Positions 52,042 through 61,757 of a DNA stretch of 64,000 nucleotides are shown here, in pieces. The translations under genes and the position numbers were made by a program. The first letter of the stretch is position 1, and each line of letters starts with the position of its first letter. Origin of the DNA: Saccharomyces uvarum (taxonomy: Eukaryota; Ascomycota; Saccharomycetes; Saccharomycetales; Saccharomycetaceae); contig OX365938.1 of assembly GCA_947243795.1 (NCBI GenBank), positions 1 through 64,000 on the forward strand, given 5' to 3'. The notes below the pieces were generated by a model. It worked only from the letters and a program-made list of their open reading frames with translations, did not search any database and had not been told where the DNA came from.

Positions 52042-55000
52042 TCATTGAGTTCCATTCTGAGGCTCTCCCTCTTCCTTCCTCTTGTCTTCTTCTTCTTTCT
52101 TCTTATTGTCTTCTTCCTCTTTCTTCTTCTTTTCCTCTTCTTCTTTCTTCTTCTTGTCTCCCTCTTCATTATTTTTTCCTTCTTCCTCTTTCTTCTTCTT
52201 TTCCTCTTCTTCTTTCTTCTTCTTTTCCTCTTCTTCTTTCTTCTTCTTGTCCTCTTCCTCTTTCTTCTTCTTGTCCTCTTCCTCCTTCTTCTTCTTTTTC
52301 TCCTCTTCTTCCTTCTTCTTTTTCTCCTCTTCTTCCTTCTTCTTTTTTTCTTCTTCAGCTTTCTTCTTCTTATCTTCCGCTTCCTTCTTCTTTCTTCTCT
52401 CAACTACTTTAGCATACGCAATATCTTCGTATATGATAATAGGATCTTTATCAAACATCAAAACACCTTTCCTATTAGAATCGGATAATGTGGGTGCAAA
52501 AAGATCCACTCCGTAAGAGTTCAAATCCAAAAAGGGGCTACCACTGAAATTTAGATGCGATTTAAAATCTACTGGATTTACAACAGTGTCGCTAGCGGGG
52601 ACGAAGTCGCCAGTATTATCGTTCGGAATTGCACCCGTTCCACCCAATGTAATATTGAAAAGCGTGAAGTTCTTGTATTTCAAGCCCTCAGACAATCCAA
52701 TAATTTTGCCAACGTATTCTTCATGAACCATATTGGTGACTTGGTCTAACACAGTCTGGTTCATGGATTCTGATAATTTTCTCCACATGGCTTTTTCGTA
52801 GCTGAAAATAAAAGGATCCTTGGCGGGGGAGCTTAATTTGGGAGCGACGTTAATACGTAATTGATGTAATAGCCTCTTTTTTTCGATGAATGTCAGGTTT
52901 TGGCAGTATTGAATTTCTAATTCCTTTTGTCTATAAGCAGTGACATTGAACGAATTGTACAAGTTGGTGAAGACCTCGATAAACCCAGCTTTCGGGATAT
53001 TCTTATAAATCAAACGAACGTCATCCATGGATAAGTTTTTGAAAGAGTATTCAGAGACCTTATTGGAGTCGAAAAGTTTAGATTCGAACTTGGTGGAAGA
53101 AATTTCCTTTAAAAGGGTAGGGTTCCATGAATTGATACTGGGGATGTTAGGATACCACGAATTGATATTACTGCATTTCTTTAGGCCATCATAATCGAAC
53201 CAGAATCTAAATTCAGGCAGGTAAGCTGTGTTCTTGAAGGAGTCAAAGGCATATCTATCCGGGACGTGATACTCATTATGCAAACAATGGGTGTGTCTGT
53301 GAGGAATCAACGCGGGCACACCGTGGAACACGGTGTTGATAAGGGGAGACAATTCATCAAAAGAATTAAAATGATTGTTTCTACAATTGTAAAGTCTGAG
53401 TTTGTCGTTGATGAAATATCTTTGTTTTGGGTTCAATTTATGTTCGATTGTATTGGATTTGGGCAAGTCCTCCAGTTCCTTTTTCATGATATCTTTCAAA
53501 TTGGTATCGGTAGGGACTCTTTTAAGTTTTTTGTTCTCCTCGCTTGCGATATAATCGTTTAGTTCAGTTATGTTTAGAACGGCCATATTGACCAATCCAT
53601 CATCCAATTCCTTGGGCATATTGGCATTCTCGCCGTCTGATTCAGGAATGTGGTTAATGTCCAACTCTTCCTCCTTCAAGCGTTCCTCGATGTACGAGTT
53701 CAAGTAGTCTCTACTGGGGGTAGACGTGCTGGCTAACCCCGTGATGTCGATATATAGACCGGTGTCGACGTCGATAAATCTTGCGTCGATGTTGTTTTTA
53801 CCGTTACCGTTGATTCTCACCGTTAACGAGTTGCTGACGTCAAGGAAATAACGGCCGTTACCTTCTCTAGGATCTTCCAAGATCAGAGATTGGTTGAAGT
53901 ATTGACTGAGCAATTGCAGATGCTTGATGGGCATTTGCAAATCGAAATCGTTATCCCAGGGGAAAGCCAGCCCATTATAGAGGTAGCCGTACAGCGTACC
54001 ATGAGACAACCAAGATATGAGGCCGTTGGCCTTTGTAATTTTCTGGAAAGTTCTGATCATCGAGTTTAACCTTGCCTGGTATTCCTGCTTGTCGTTGATC
54101 AGGGTATCACCATTAAAGAATCGTTTATCACGATGGAACCCCATACCTTTATATTGTTTGACGCCGCCGGCCTCGTAGAAGAATTTTTTCTGCAAGGCAG
54201 GATGTGTGCTTATAGAGTGTTTCAAACTGTTCAGATAGTTCTCGTTGTGAGCGGAAAACTTGTTCGGGTGGGCCGCCTTTAGCGATTCCAAATCTTCGAT
54301 TTTCTTGGAGGCATCGAATCTGAAGTCAGAGGGAGACAGGTAGACCAAGTCCTTGTCGAAAGTGGATTTGTCTGTTTCCTCGATGTCGAGCCTGTAATGA
54401 GAGTTGACCTGTTCATCCGAGACGAATTTCTGGAAGAGCGAGTTGTGGTTGAACTCGACGTCCTGGTTTTGTTTTTTCTTCCGCTTGTTGGTGGAGTTCA
54501 CGTTATCTGTGATGTATTTCTGCAAGAGGCCAGATTGCACCAAATTCTTAGACTTGCTGATTTGTAAGGGCACCTGGTAGGTGGCGTTGTCCGACTCGAT
54601 GATGGAGATGGACAGCGGGTGCGACTGTGTGGTTAAAATGTAGTTTCTGGCCTGCAGTTGGTAAACTTCTGGCCTGACCTTGTCGTAGAGCTCCTTTATT
54701 TGGAACTGCGTGTTGAACTTCAAGTCCTTGGGGGAGCCGTTGCCCTTTGGGGTGAACAGCTTGGAACAATGCTTGTCCAGTTCCTTGGTGTCTTTTATTC
54801 TGTCGAGGTTTCTGGCGGCCTTGTACCACAGTTTCTGCGCGTACTTGGGTCTTTCGTACAGGAACAGCGGTTCGCTCAACTCTTGCTCGATGGCGTCAAG
54901 AGACTCCTTATCGAAGGCGGACTGGAAGAGAAAGTTACAGGGCAAGATGGTTTGGTCGATGGAGATGAGCTTGTTCAGTTCATGGAAGCTTGTCCAGTCG

Positions 55001-55494
55001 TACCAGGAAAAGGGGAGTTCTTGGTAGTCGGCGTTGTTGTTTTGCAAATGGTTCAGAACAACGGACCATGTGAGGCGCGGGTCGAAGTCGTAGAACTTCA
55101 GATCCTCGACGGATGTGAGCTTGGTGCCCTTTTGCGGGCCGACCTTGACCACGAGCAGGTCATTCTGCAATGTATACTCGCTGGCCCATCTGGATTGAGT
55201 GCTAAACTTGAGGTTCTCGTACAGCTTCTTGGCAGTCTGGATCTCGCGGTTGTCCTTTAAGGCGAACGAAGATACCACACGGCCGTACCAGGAGTCGTCA
55301 TTATCGCTGCTCTGTAGATAGCCGATGTCCGGGTCGGCGACAATGCGTTGGGACGAGTTCGACCACACGAACGCTATGATGATGATCTGCAGCAGGACGA
55401 GTGGGAGCAGTACCCGTCTGAGCGAGTAGTGCTTGGCACGCAGCAGACCAGACAGGAGTCTGCGATGGAGGGAATACGATATTCGCTGTAGCAT
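52042..55494 (-). CDS. MNN4: Mnn4, regulator of mannosylphosphate transfer to N-glycans
   Basis: A 1150-aa Golgi type II membrane protein needed for adding mannosylphosphate to cell-wall mannans with Mnn6. A short basic N-tail (HRRLLSGLLRAKHYSLRR) precedes the signal anchor VLLPLVLLQIIIIAFVW at about residues 29-45. The lumenal part carries a LicD-like domain near residues 485-620 (LSHGTLYGYLYNG, then FPWDNDFDLQM), the family of phosphoryl-sugar transferases. The last ~110 residues are the characteristic KKKKEEEE repeats. At 1150 against 1178 in S. cerevisiae the difference is mainly in repeats. The gene's 5' half is notably GC-rich, its 3' half not. Confidence 0.97.
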   Translation of the reverse strand: MLQRISYSLHRRLLSGLLRAKHYSLRRVLLPLVLLQIIIIAFVWSNSSQRIVADPDIGYLQSSDNDDSWYGRVVSSFALKDNREIQTAKKLYENLKFSTQSRWASEYTLQNDLLVVKVGPQKGTKLTSVEDLKFYDFDPRLTWSVVLNHLQNNNADYQELPFSWYDWTSFHELNKLISIDQTILPCNFLFQSAFDKESLDAIEQELSEPLFLYERPKYAQKLWYKAARNLDRIKDTKELDKHCSKLFTPKGNGSPKDLKFNTQFQIKELYDKVRPEVYQLQARNYILTTQSHPLSISIIESDNATYQVPLQISKSKNLVQSGLLQKYITDNVNSTNKRKKKQNQDVEFNHNSLFQKFVSDEQVNSHYRLDIEETDKSTFDKDLVYLSPSDFRFDASKKIEDLESLKAAHPNKFSAHNENYLNSLKHSISTHPALQKKFFYEAGGVKQYKGMGFHRDKRFFNGDTLINDKQEYQARLNSMIRTFQKITKANGLISWLSHGTLYGYLYNGLAFPWDNDFDLQMPIKHLQLLSQYFNQSLILEDPREGNGRYFLDVSNSLTVRINGNGKNNIDARFIDVDTGLYIDITGLASTSTPSRDYLNSYIEERLKEEELDINHIPESDGENANMPKELDDGLVNMAVLNITELNDYIASEENKKLKRVPTDTNLKDIMKKELEDLPKSNTIEHKLNPKQRYFINDKLRLYNCRNNHFNSFDELSPLINTVFHGVPALIPHRHTHCLHNEYHVPDRYAFDSFKNTAYLPEFRFWFDYDGLKKCSNINSWYPNIPSINSWNPTLLKEISSTKFESKLFDSNKVSEYSFKNLSMDDVRLIYKNIPKAGFIEVFTNLYNSFNVTAYRQKELEIQYCQNLTFIEKKRLLHQLRINVAPKLSSPAKDPFIFSYEKAMWRKLSESMNQTVLDQVTNMVHEEYVGKIIGLSEGLKYKNFTLFNITLGGTGAIPNDNTGDFVPASDTVVNPVDFKSHLNFSGSPFLDLNSYGVDLFAPTLSDSNRKGVLMFDKDPIIIYEDIAYAKVVERRKKKEAEDKKKKAEEEKKKKEEEEKKKKEEEEKKKKKEEEDKKKKEEEDKKKKEEEEKKKKEEEEKKKKEEEGKNNEEGDKKKKEEEEKKKKEEEDNKKKEEEDKRKEEGEPQNGTQ
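52075..52400 (-). repeat. Coding Lys/Glu repeat tract in MNN4
   Basis: On the plus strand this reads as long runs of CTTCTTCTT and CCTCTTCTT units, coding KKKKEEE-type repeats of about 8 residues with minor interruptions (EEDKKKK, EEGKNNEEGDKKKK). The repeat should vary in number between strains. Open frames on the other strand here are mirror artefacts of Ser/Leu/Phe codons. Confidence 0.95.
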
Positions 55495-56231
55495 ACCTGA
55501 AGATGTTTATCTGTGTAGGGTATAATAGATAATGTGAAATGTAATTATGACGGGCAGTAGAGTGGACAAGATAGACAGAAACGTGCTTCTTTAATTTAAT
55601 TGTCTATCTGTTATAGATAGCTATTTTGGAGGGGAGGGGATACATATATAGAGTCGAGATCTGTACTAGAAAAAAAAAACCCAACGGCTCGAGCACCGAT
55701 AGCTTAAAAAAGGTTAAAGAAAAAAGAAATATACAAAAAAGTAGACGTCACTAACAGTGTAGGTCATGAGACAGGCACTTTTGGCTAGCGTTTTTTTTTT
55801 CTCTCTTCCTTTTTTTTTAGGTTCGAGAATTTTGTTTTAGTGGAGAGTATGTTCATTCATGGACTCGGAAAACGGGGTGCGAAAACGGAGAGGGCCGGCG
55901 GAGGCCCGTGCACCACATGCGGATAAGCGATCATTAAGGGGGCGCCGGTTTTTTTTTAAAGTTGCTTCCACGGAAGCGCAATATACGGCACATCCTCCTT
56001 AGGGTGCTGCGCAAATGGTTGCTTGGCGCTTGGCAAATATCTGCAGAGTAGTGGCCGCGCGCGCGCAGACGCGCGGCATTTATTTGCGGAAGGGGAGTTC
56101 AACAGAGACGGTGACAAAACAAATAAACATAACTACGTACGTGGCTATTGTATGTAAGCGGGGAGAAGGGAATGTTATTAACAGCGCCGAATGCAGCGCA
56201 GTGCAGAGTGCAGCGCAGTGCAGCAGCATAG
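55495..56231. other. MNN4 promoter and PTK1 3' region
   Basis: Contains an 11-base alternating CG run (56056-56066) followed by GACGCGCGG, rare in this genome. T runs lie near 55791 and 55951. A direct repeat TGCAGCGCAGTGCAG occurs at 56192-56206 and 56209-56223, just after the PTK1 stop. No gene is seen. Confidence 0.6.
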
Positions 56232-58139
56232 TCAGGTTGAGGCCAAGAGCTGGGACGGCGCGATGCTGCTAGAGTTGCCCACTACGCTGTCGGTGATGTT
56301 TAGGTGGTGGTGCACGAGGGTGCGGTGCGGGGAGGCAGTACGTCGCTTTCCGTGCAGCGTGTGCTTGTCCGGCAACCGTGGAGGGGTTTCGCACAGCGTG
56401 AACAGCGCTTCGCCGCTGTTGTTCGAGCGCGCCAGTGGCGGCGGCGCGGTGGCTGGTGCGGGACTGCTGCCGGCTATATCGACCATTGATCTAATGGGGA
56501 AGGGGTTGGAGGTGGGTTTGGCGGTGGCGGCAGCGGTAGTGGTGGCAGCGATGTGGAAACCGCGCGGGTTCTCGTACGTTGTGGTCTTGATTATGGGCTT
56601 CTTGCACGTGACGCGGTCGTCGACGGCGTCGTCTACGCACGTCTCGACGCCTTGGAACCACGGGTCCTCGAACAGGTCGAGAATGGTGTAGCGGGTGACT
56701 ATCGCCGGGTCGGCGAGCCGCCAGGCGACGCGGGCCGCGTGGCCGCTTTGGAAGTTCCGGGCCAAATGGTATTCCGTGCCTGGCCCCGGGCGGTAGTTGC
56801 CGCGGTTGCGGAAGCTGCGGTTATGCACGCGCTCAAAGTTTTCGTACGCGGAACAGTAATCGCGGAAGCCGCTGTCAAAGCTGCATGACTCCATGAAGGG
56901 GAGAGTGTTGTTGACGAGTGTCATGAGGATGATTCCCAAGCCGTAGCAGTCGAGTGCGCGAGGGTCGTAGGGCTGCTGCAGTTGCGGGTCGTAGTGCTTC
57001 TTGCTGTCGTAGTACATGACCTCTGGCGGAGCATATGGCGGCGACCCAATCATGCCGGCGCACTGCTTCACCGGGCTAGTGAGGTCGTGCGGGTCCTTGT
57101 GGTACCAGTCCGAGATGCCGAAGTCCGTCAGTTTGCACACGCCGTCCGGCGACAGCAGTACGTTCTCCGGTTTGATGTCGCGGTGCGCGATGCCCTGGTC
57201 GTGACAGAACTTCACCCCACGCGCCACCTGCTTGAAGATGCAGAACTTCTCCGCCAGGGCGACGTTGCGCCACCCGGATCTTTGAATCATCGCAAACAGG
57301 TCGCGCAGGCCCAGCTCCATGACGAACCCCCAGCCGCGTGTGGTGTACACGGTGGTGGGCACTTTGACCAGCAGGAAGGTGTTGGTGATGTGCACGTGGC
57401 CGCTCAGCTGCTTCGCGATGATGAACTCCTTCGAGCACCGCTTGTAGAACTTCTCCGGCGTCTCGTCGTAGATCATGTTCAGCTTCTTGAGGGCAAACAC
57501 GTCCTTCTTGCGGAACTTGGACCGGACCTTGCGGACTTCGCACGAGCCGCCCCACCCGATTGTTTTGTTCTCGTCGTCGAACACGAAGTTGTCGGACATC
57601 TGCACGCTGATCTCCTTCATGGCGTCCGGTAGATACTCGTTCGGGTCCACGATTGGGATGGGCAGCATGCGGATGTTGGAATCGCCGTCGTGAAGGTAGA
57701 ACCCGAGGTCCGGGTTCTTCTTTGCCGACGTGGAGACCGACGACAGCGACGTGCCCGCCGTCGACACGCCGTATGGGTTATACACGATCCGCTCGTTGCT
57801 GAGCTTCGTGATCGACACATTGCGTGGCGTGGACGAGTGCCCGTTCGCTCTGGGGGTGGAAGGTATGCGGGCGGCCCCGGACGACGAACAGGTGCTAGCC
57901 GTCGTGTGGGCAAACGGGTTTGAGAGGTGGGAGATTTTCAACGAGCTGGAGGACTTCGAGCTGGAGGCCCCGCTCTTGGCCGCACTAGCAGAGTGGAAGT
58001 CCGCGGGCAGCGACGCCTTCTTCTTCAACTTGGTCTCGTGCTTCGAGCTTAGCAGCTTCTTGCCGAAAAACTTTAAGGCGGACACTGAGGAGATGGATTG
58101 CTGGGATATTTTCTTGGATTGGTTGCTGGGAGCGGTCAT
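56232..58139 (-). CDS. PTK1: Ptk1, Ser/Thr kinase regulating polyamine transport
   Basis: A 635-aa kinase of the Npr1/Hal5 fungal family; with Ptk2 it promotes spermine uptake and plasma-membrane ion transport. A Ser/Lys-rich N-terminal region (1-180) precedes the kinase domain: glycine loop GWGGSC at 196-200, catalytic K218 (FALKKL), HRD at 319-321 (IAHRDIKPENVLL), DFG at 339-341. The C-tail is Ala/Pro/Thr-rich and ends PSQLLAST. It is about 27 residues shorter than S. cerevisiae Ptk1 (662 as I recall). The gene is unusually GC-rich with C/G-ending codons: one 60-base line at 57061 has 38 G+C. This opens long false frames on the other strand. Confidence 0.95.
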   Translation of the reverse strand: MTAPSNQSKKISQQSISSVSALKFFGKKLLSSKHETKLKKKASLPADFHSASAAKSGASSSKSSSSLKISHLSNPFAHTTASTCSSSGAARIPSTPRANGHSSTPRNVSITKLSNERIVYNPYGVSTAGTSLSSVSTSAKKNPDLGFYLHDGDSNIRMLPIPIVDPNEYLPDAMKEISVQMSDNFVFDDENKTIGWGGSCEVRKVRSKFRKKDVFALKKLNMIYDETPEKFYKRCSKEFIIAKQLSGHVHITNTFLLVKVPTTVYTTRGWGFVMELGLRDLFAMIQRSGWRNVALAEKFCIFKQVARGVKFCHDQGIAHRDIKPENVLLSPDGVCKLTDFGISDWYHKDPHDLTSPVKQCAGMIGSPPYAPPEVMYYDSKKHYDPQLQQPYDPRALDCYGLGIILMTLVNNTLPFMESCSFDSGFRDYCSAYENFERVHNRSFRNRGNYRPGPGTEYHLARNFQSGHAARVAWRLADPAIVTRYTILDLFEDPWFQGVETCVDDAVDDRVTCKKPIIKTTTYENPRGFHIAATTTAAATAKPTSNPFPIRSMVDIAGSSPAPATAPPPLARSNNSGEALFTLCETPPRLPDKHTLHGKRRTASPHRTLVHHHLNITDSVVGNSSSIAPSQLLAST

Positions 58140-58571
58140 TGGTTTGCGGTGCGGCTCAAGGAGAATTGTATGGCGGGTCGGGTACGATGCGGTCTATGCG
58201 TTTGTGTTGTTACTTTGGTTCAATGCAGGTTTATAAATACATAGATGATTGTTTCCTATATTACACGGTTGTTGCTTATTGGTGAACTTTAGCGAAATAA
58301 ACAGGGAAGGTAGGCGTGTACACAGGCTTAGAGCAAGTAACTAACAGCAGGAGATATCTGTTATATATATATATGGGCTGTGCAATGTATGTAAGCTTGT
58401 CTCCACTCTTTCTTGGCAATTTTCTCTAAATTCTATTCTTTTTTCTACCCACGCAAAAAAAAAAAAAAAGAAAGCGTACGTAATCCCACCTTTTTTCTTC
58501 TCCGTCAACGTGCCTCAATCAATATAACATGTGCCGCATAGCATCCTTTAAAGGGACGGACGGGCGTTTGT
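58140..58571. other. PTK1 promoter and PEX1 3' region
   Basis: Base composition drops back to AT-rich immediately upstream of PTK1. It contains TATATATATATA near 58360 and an A run near 58456-58470. No gene is seen. Confidence 0.6.
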
Positions 58572-61500
58572 TTACATCAGAGAGAGCCGGCTGCCGATTT
58601 CAACGGAATTCTCGCCATTGGGCATCTCGCCATTCCTATCCGTCTGAAACTTTCTGTAAATGCTTCTTAACTTGACCAGTTCACTCATCGAAATACTAGG
58701 TTTCGTCTCTTGACATGCCTCCATCAAATCATCTATGGTGACTATAGCTGTTTGCTTGACGCCATCCGGTACTTTTGTCTTCGTTTCGCGAACCTGGTCT
58801 TGCTCTAACAGGATCTGCAAACGTAGTTTATTTTCCTCTTTCTGGCACTTCTCATTGATAGTGAAGTACTCGATATCGTGATCTCCGGACACCTGTTCAG
58901 GTTCCCTGCTGGCAGACAGGAATCGATGTACCGATTTCAGATACGCGTTGTAACAAAGGCCTTGCAAATCAGCACCTGAGAACCCAGCAGTTTTCTGGGC
59001 AATCATGGCCAAGTCAGTCTCTTCCTCTAGTTCAAATTTCTTCAGTCCCGTGTCCTTGTCTTTGGAGTTGACAACCGTTTCTAAGATATCCAATCTTTCA
59101 GGTTCACTGGGTATGTTACAGATCACGCTCTTGTCCAACCTGCCCGGTCTCAACAATGCGCTATCGATTAAATCGGGTCTACTTGTGGCTGCTAGAATGT
59201 ATACGCCATCAAGACCTTCAGCACCATCCATCTGTGTCAGTAGTTGATTGACAACACGGTCTGTAACACCGGTGGAATCGTGCCCCCTCTTGGGCGCAAT
59301 CGAGTCGAATTCATCAAAGAAAAGAATACAGGGTTTGACAGACTGTGCTCTTTCAAATAACTCTCTGACGTTTTGTTCACTGGCACCTATGAACTTGTTT
59401 AGAATCTCGGGTCCCTTGACAGAGATGAAGTTCAGCCCGCACTGCTGTGCTACAGCACTCGCCAATAGCGTCTTACCACAGCCAGGATACCCGTAAAGCA
59501 AGATACCCGATCTTAGCCTTAGGGGACAATTGGCAAAAATTGGCTCGTATTTCGTGGGCCATTCTAATGTTTCAAGAAGAATTTTCTTTGCACCTGTTAA
59601 TGCGCCAATGTCCGTCCATTTGATGTTGGTTTCTTTGGTTAGTTTGACTCCGCGCAGTGCAGAAGGTGTGAACCCATTCAGTGATCTTGAGAAAAGCTCT
59701 CTTGTTACTGTATTATCACACTTTTTCTGTAGCTGCAAATCATAAAATACCTTTTCTGTAAATATTTTCAAATCTAGTGGGGAAAACCCTTCTGTTTCTA
59801 ATGACAAGTCACTAAATTGCACATCGTGGTGTAATTTTATCATTGCGTTTTTCGAAAAGAAATACTCCAATAATTTAGTTCGTGCTTGTTTGTCTGGCGC
59901 TTTCAAAGACCAGCTTTCTGAAACAAAATGCTTATCAAACAACAGTGAATTTATTTGAGTCTTTTCTTTGCCTGAAAATAAAACCCTGATGCATATGTTG
60001 TTTTTACTGTACATTTTGGTCACCTGGTTCATAAAAAAATTCAGAAGTTTGCTTGGATTATCCCATTTACCGCTGTTGGATGGATCGCCCTCATTAGATT
60101 GAGGTTTGCCAAATAAACTTTCTACGTTGTCCAACACTATTAACGAAGGACCATACCAGTAACATAAAGAGCACCATTCGGTAATTAATTTTTGCATTTT
60201 ATCCAGATTAGACGTTTCGTGCAATGTGTCACAATCCGCATATTTGACGAAGATGTGATGTTCATTTGTGATTATGTTCATGAATTCCTTTAATAATCTG
60301 GTTTTCCCCATTCCTTGCTTCCCATCTAATATAATAGCCGGCGAGGAAACAATGGGTGACGTTATGTATTCTATCATTTCCTGCGTAGTATTATTAACAT
60401 TAACGAAGTGATCTTCATTCTTGCTAGTATGCATAAATTCATCTGTTCCTTCGATGTGCTGGAATTTAGGTAAGAATTCTTCGACAACTTTTTTGATTTC
60501 TTCCTTTCCCATTTGTGCTATTTCATATTGAACAGAATCTTTGGGGAGATCGTTCAAATCAAGCAATGGCTGTACGGAATTAGCTTTCTTTAACTCTATC
60601 AAGATTTGTTCACCAGGAAGTATTAAGTTATTAGTTAGTGTGCTTTTTCCCAGAAATTTAATAAATTCATCTTTATCCTTAAGAGGTAAATTTTCTCCGT
60701 AGTATTTGATATTAACTGTTATATTTCTTCCAGGCTTCATATTCTTTCCACTCGTTTTCAAAAATTCCAGGTTGATTTTAGTCCCGTTAACTGGACGTGT
60801 AAAGAGTGCTTCCCAAACGTATGAGCTCAATGCAATGTGATTTTTGGGTACTTGTTTGTCATGCTTAATGCAAACACCAATTTTCTTGGGAGGAATACCA
60901 ATTACTTTATTATCGAGCTCATTTTTCTTGGATTGTCTTATATTACACTGCACGATAGAAACATAACCTTTTGTAGAAGACAGTTCTACCTCGTCATCGA
61001 CATAGACAACAAACAGATCGTTTTCAGTAAGGCCATTCTTGCGAATAGTGCTTCTCAAGATTTTTCTTTTTAAAGGTCGGAAAACATCACCGTTCGGATT
61101 TTTATCAATATTGGGGTGATACTCATTCTTCATAGAGCGTTCTTTATTAACTTTTGGCGCCACCACGACTAACGAGCCATCCGTAATCCTTGCAGATGTT
61201 AATGCTTCAGGTACGACCCTGTCAATTTTAAACTTAGTAACAATCCCATCCAAATAGCAAATCAAAGTTTCACCAGGTGTAACGATACGAGTTTGGTGCA
61301 AAATCTCACCATTTTGGAACCTCATAGCATTAGCATCGATTATTTCCCAATCGTCGCTTGTCTCGGGTGTAACATATATCTCTGTAGCCAAACGTGTGTG
61401 GTCATATCGCTGGATGTATAGGTCCACCAATGGTGACTTTTGGTTGAAGTTGTATAAGTTGGCTAAAATGGGATTAATGAGGACGGTATTGTCACTCGAT

Positions 61501-61706
61501 GCGGAATCATAACCGTCCCAGCCAAGATGAACAATAGGTATATCCGAATTATGAGAATGGATTGCTATGCCGAACTCTTGAATTGCATAGTTTGTCGATT
61601 CTAATACATTTATTATTGAATGCGGTAGTCTTAAGAAATTTCCCACGATGGAATTGGAGAATTGGACTTTCAAATTCTTAAAATGCAAACTATTTGTGGC
61701 TGTCAT
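58572..61706 (-). CDS. PEX1: Pex1, peroxisomal AAA+ ATPase
   Basis: A 1044-aa AAA+ ATPase that with Pex6 extracts ubiquitinated Pex5 receptor from the peroxisomal membrane. The first ~180 residues form the double-psi-barrel N-domain. D1 has Walker A DGKQGMGKTRLL near residue 465 and is degenerate downstream. D2 has LYGYPGCGKTLLASA near 735 and Walker B CILFFDEFDSIAPKRG, followed by the conserved TSRPDLIDSALLRPGRLD. The ATG at 61706 (MTATNSLHFKNLKVQFSN) aligns with the S. cerevisiae start (1043 aa); an in-frame ATG at 61757 would add 17 unaligned residues. The N-terminal half is among the most diverged coding sequence in the window. Confidence 0.96.
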   Translation of the reverse strand: MTATNSLHFKNLKVQFSNSIVGNFLRLPHSIINVLESTNYAIQEFGIAIHSHNSDIPIVHLGWDGYDSASSDNTVLINPILANLYNFNQKSPLVDLYIQRYDHTRLATEIYVTPETSDDWEIIDANAMRFQNGEILHQTRIVTPGETLICYLDGIVTKFKIDRVVPEALTSARITDGSLVVVAPKVNKERSMKNEYHPNIDKNPNGDVFRPLKRKILRSTIRKNGLTENDLFVVYVDDEVELSSTKGYVSIVQCNIRQSKKNELDNKVIGIPPKKIGVCIKHDKQVPKNHIALSSYVWEALFTRPVNGTKINLEFLKTSGKNMKPGRNITVNIKYYGENLPLKDKDEFIKFLGKSTLTNNLILPGEQILIELKKANSVQPLLDLNDLPKDSVQYEIAQMGKEEIKKVVEEFLPKFQHIEGTDEFMHTSKNEDHFVNVNNTTQEMIEYITSPIVSSPAIILDGKQGMGKTRLLKEFMNIITNEHHIFVKYADCDTLHETSNLDKMQKLITEWCSLCYWYGPSLIVLDNVESLFGKPQSNEGDPSNSGKWDNPSKLLNFFMNQVTKMYSKNNICIRVLFSGKEKTQINSLLFDKHFVSESWSLKAPDKQARTKLLEYFFSKNAMIKLHHDVQFSDLSLETEGFSPLDLKIFTEKVFYDLQLQKKCDNTVTRELFSRSLNGFTPSALRGVKLTKETNIKWTDIGALTGAKKILLETLEWPTKYEPIFANCPLRLRSGILLYGYPGCGKTLLASAVAQQCGLNFISVKGPEILNKFIGASEQNVRELFERAQSVKPCILFFDEFDSIAPKRGHDSTGVTDRVVNQLLTQMDGAEGLDGVYILAATSRPDLIDSALLRPGRLDKSVICNIPSEPERLDILETVVNSKDKDTGLKKFELEEETDLAMIAQKTAGFSGADLQGLCYNAYLKSVHRFLSASREPEQVSGDHDIEYFTINEKCQKEENKLRLQILLEQDQVRETKTKVPDGVKQTAIVTIDDLMEACQETKPSISMSELVKLRSIYRKFQTDRNGEMPNGENSVEIGSRLSLM

Positions 61707-61757
61707 CGAGAAAGAGCTGCGGTACTGATATCTTTGTATGTCCTGTTCTGCTTTCAA

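Noticed and set aside
52017-52516. Ser/Phe/Leu-rich plus-strand frames and an Arg/Lys-rich minus-strand frame.
   Set aside because: Off-frame readings of the MNN4 Lys/Glu repeat.
54658-55260. 200-codon plus-strand frame.
   Set aside because: Antisense shadow of the GC-rich MNN4 5' half.
56982-57632. 216-codon plus-strand frame and a 159-codon minus-strand alternative frame.
   Set aside because: Shadows of the PTK1 kinase domain caused by high GC.
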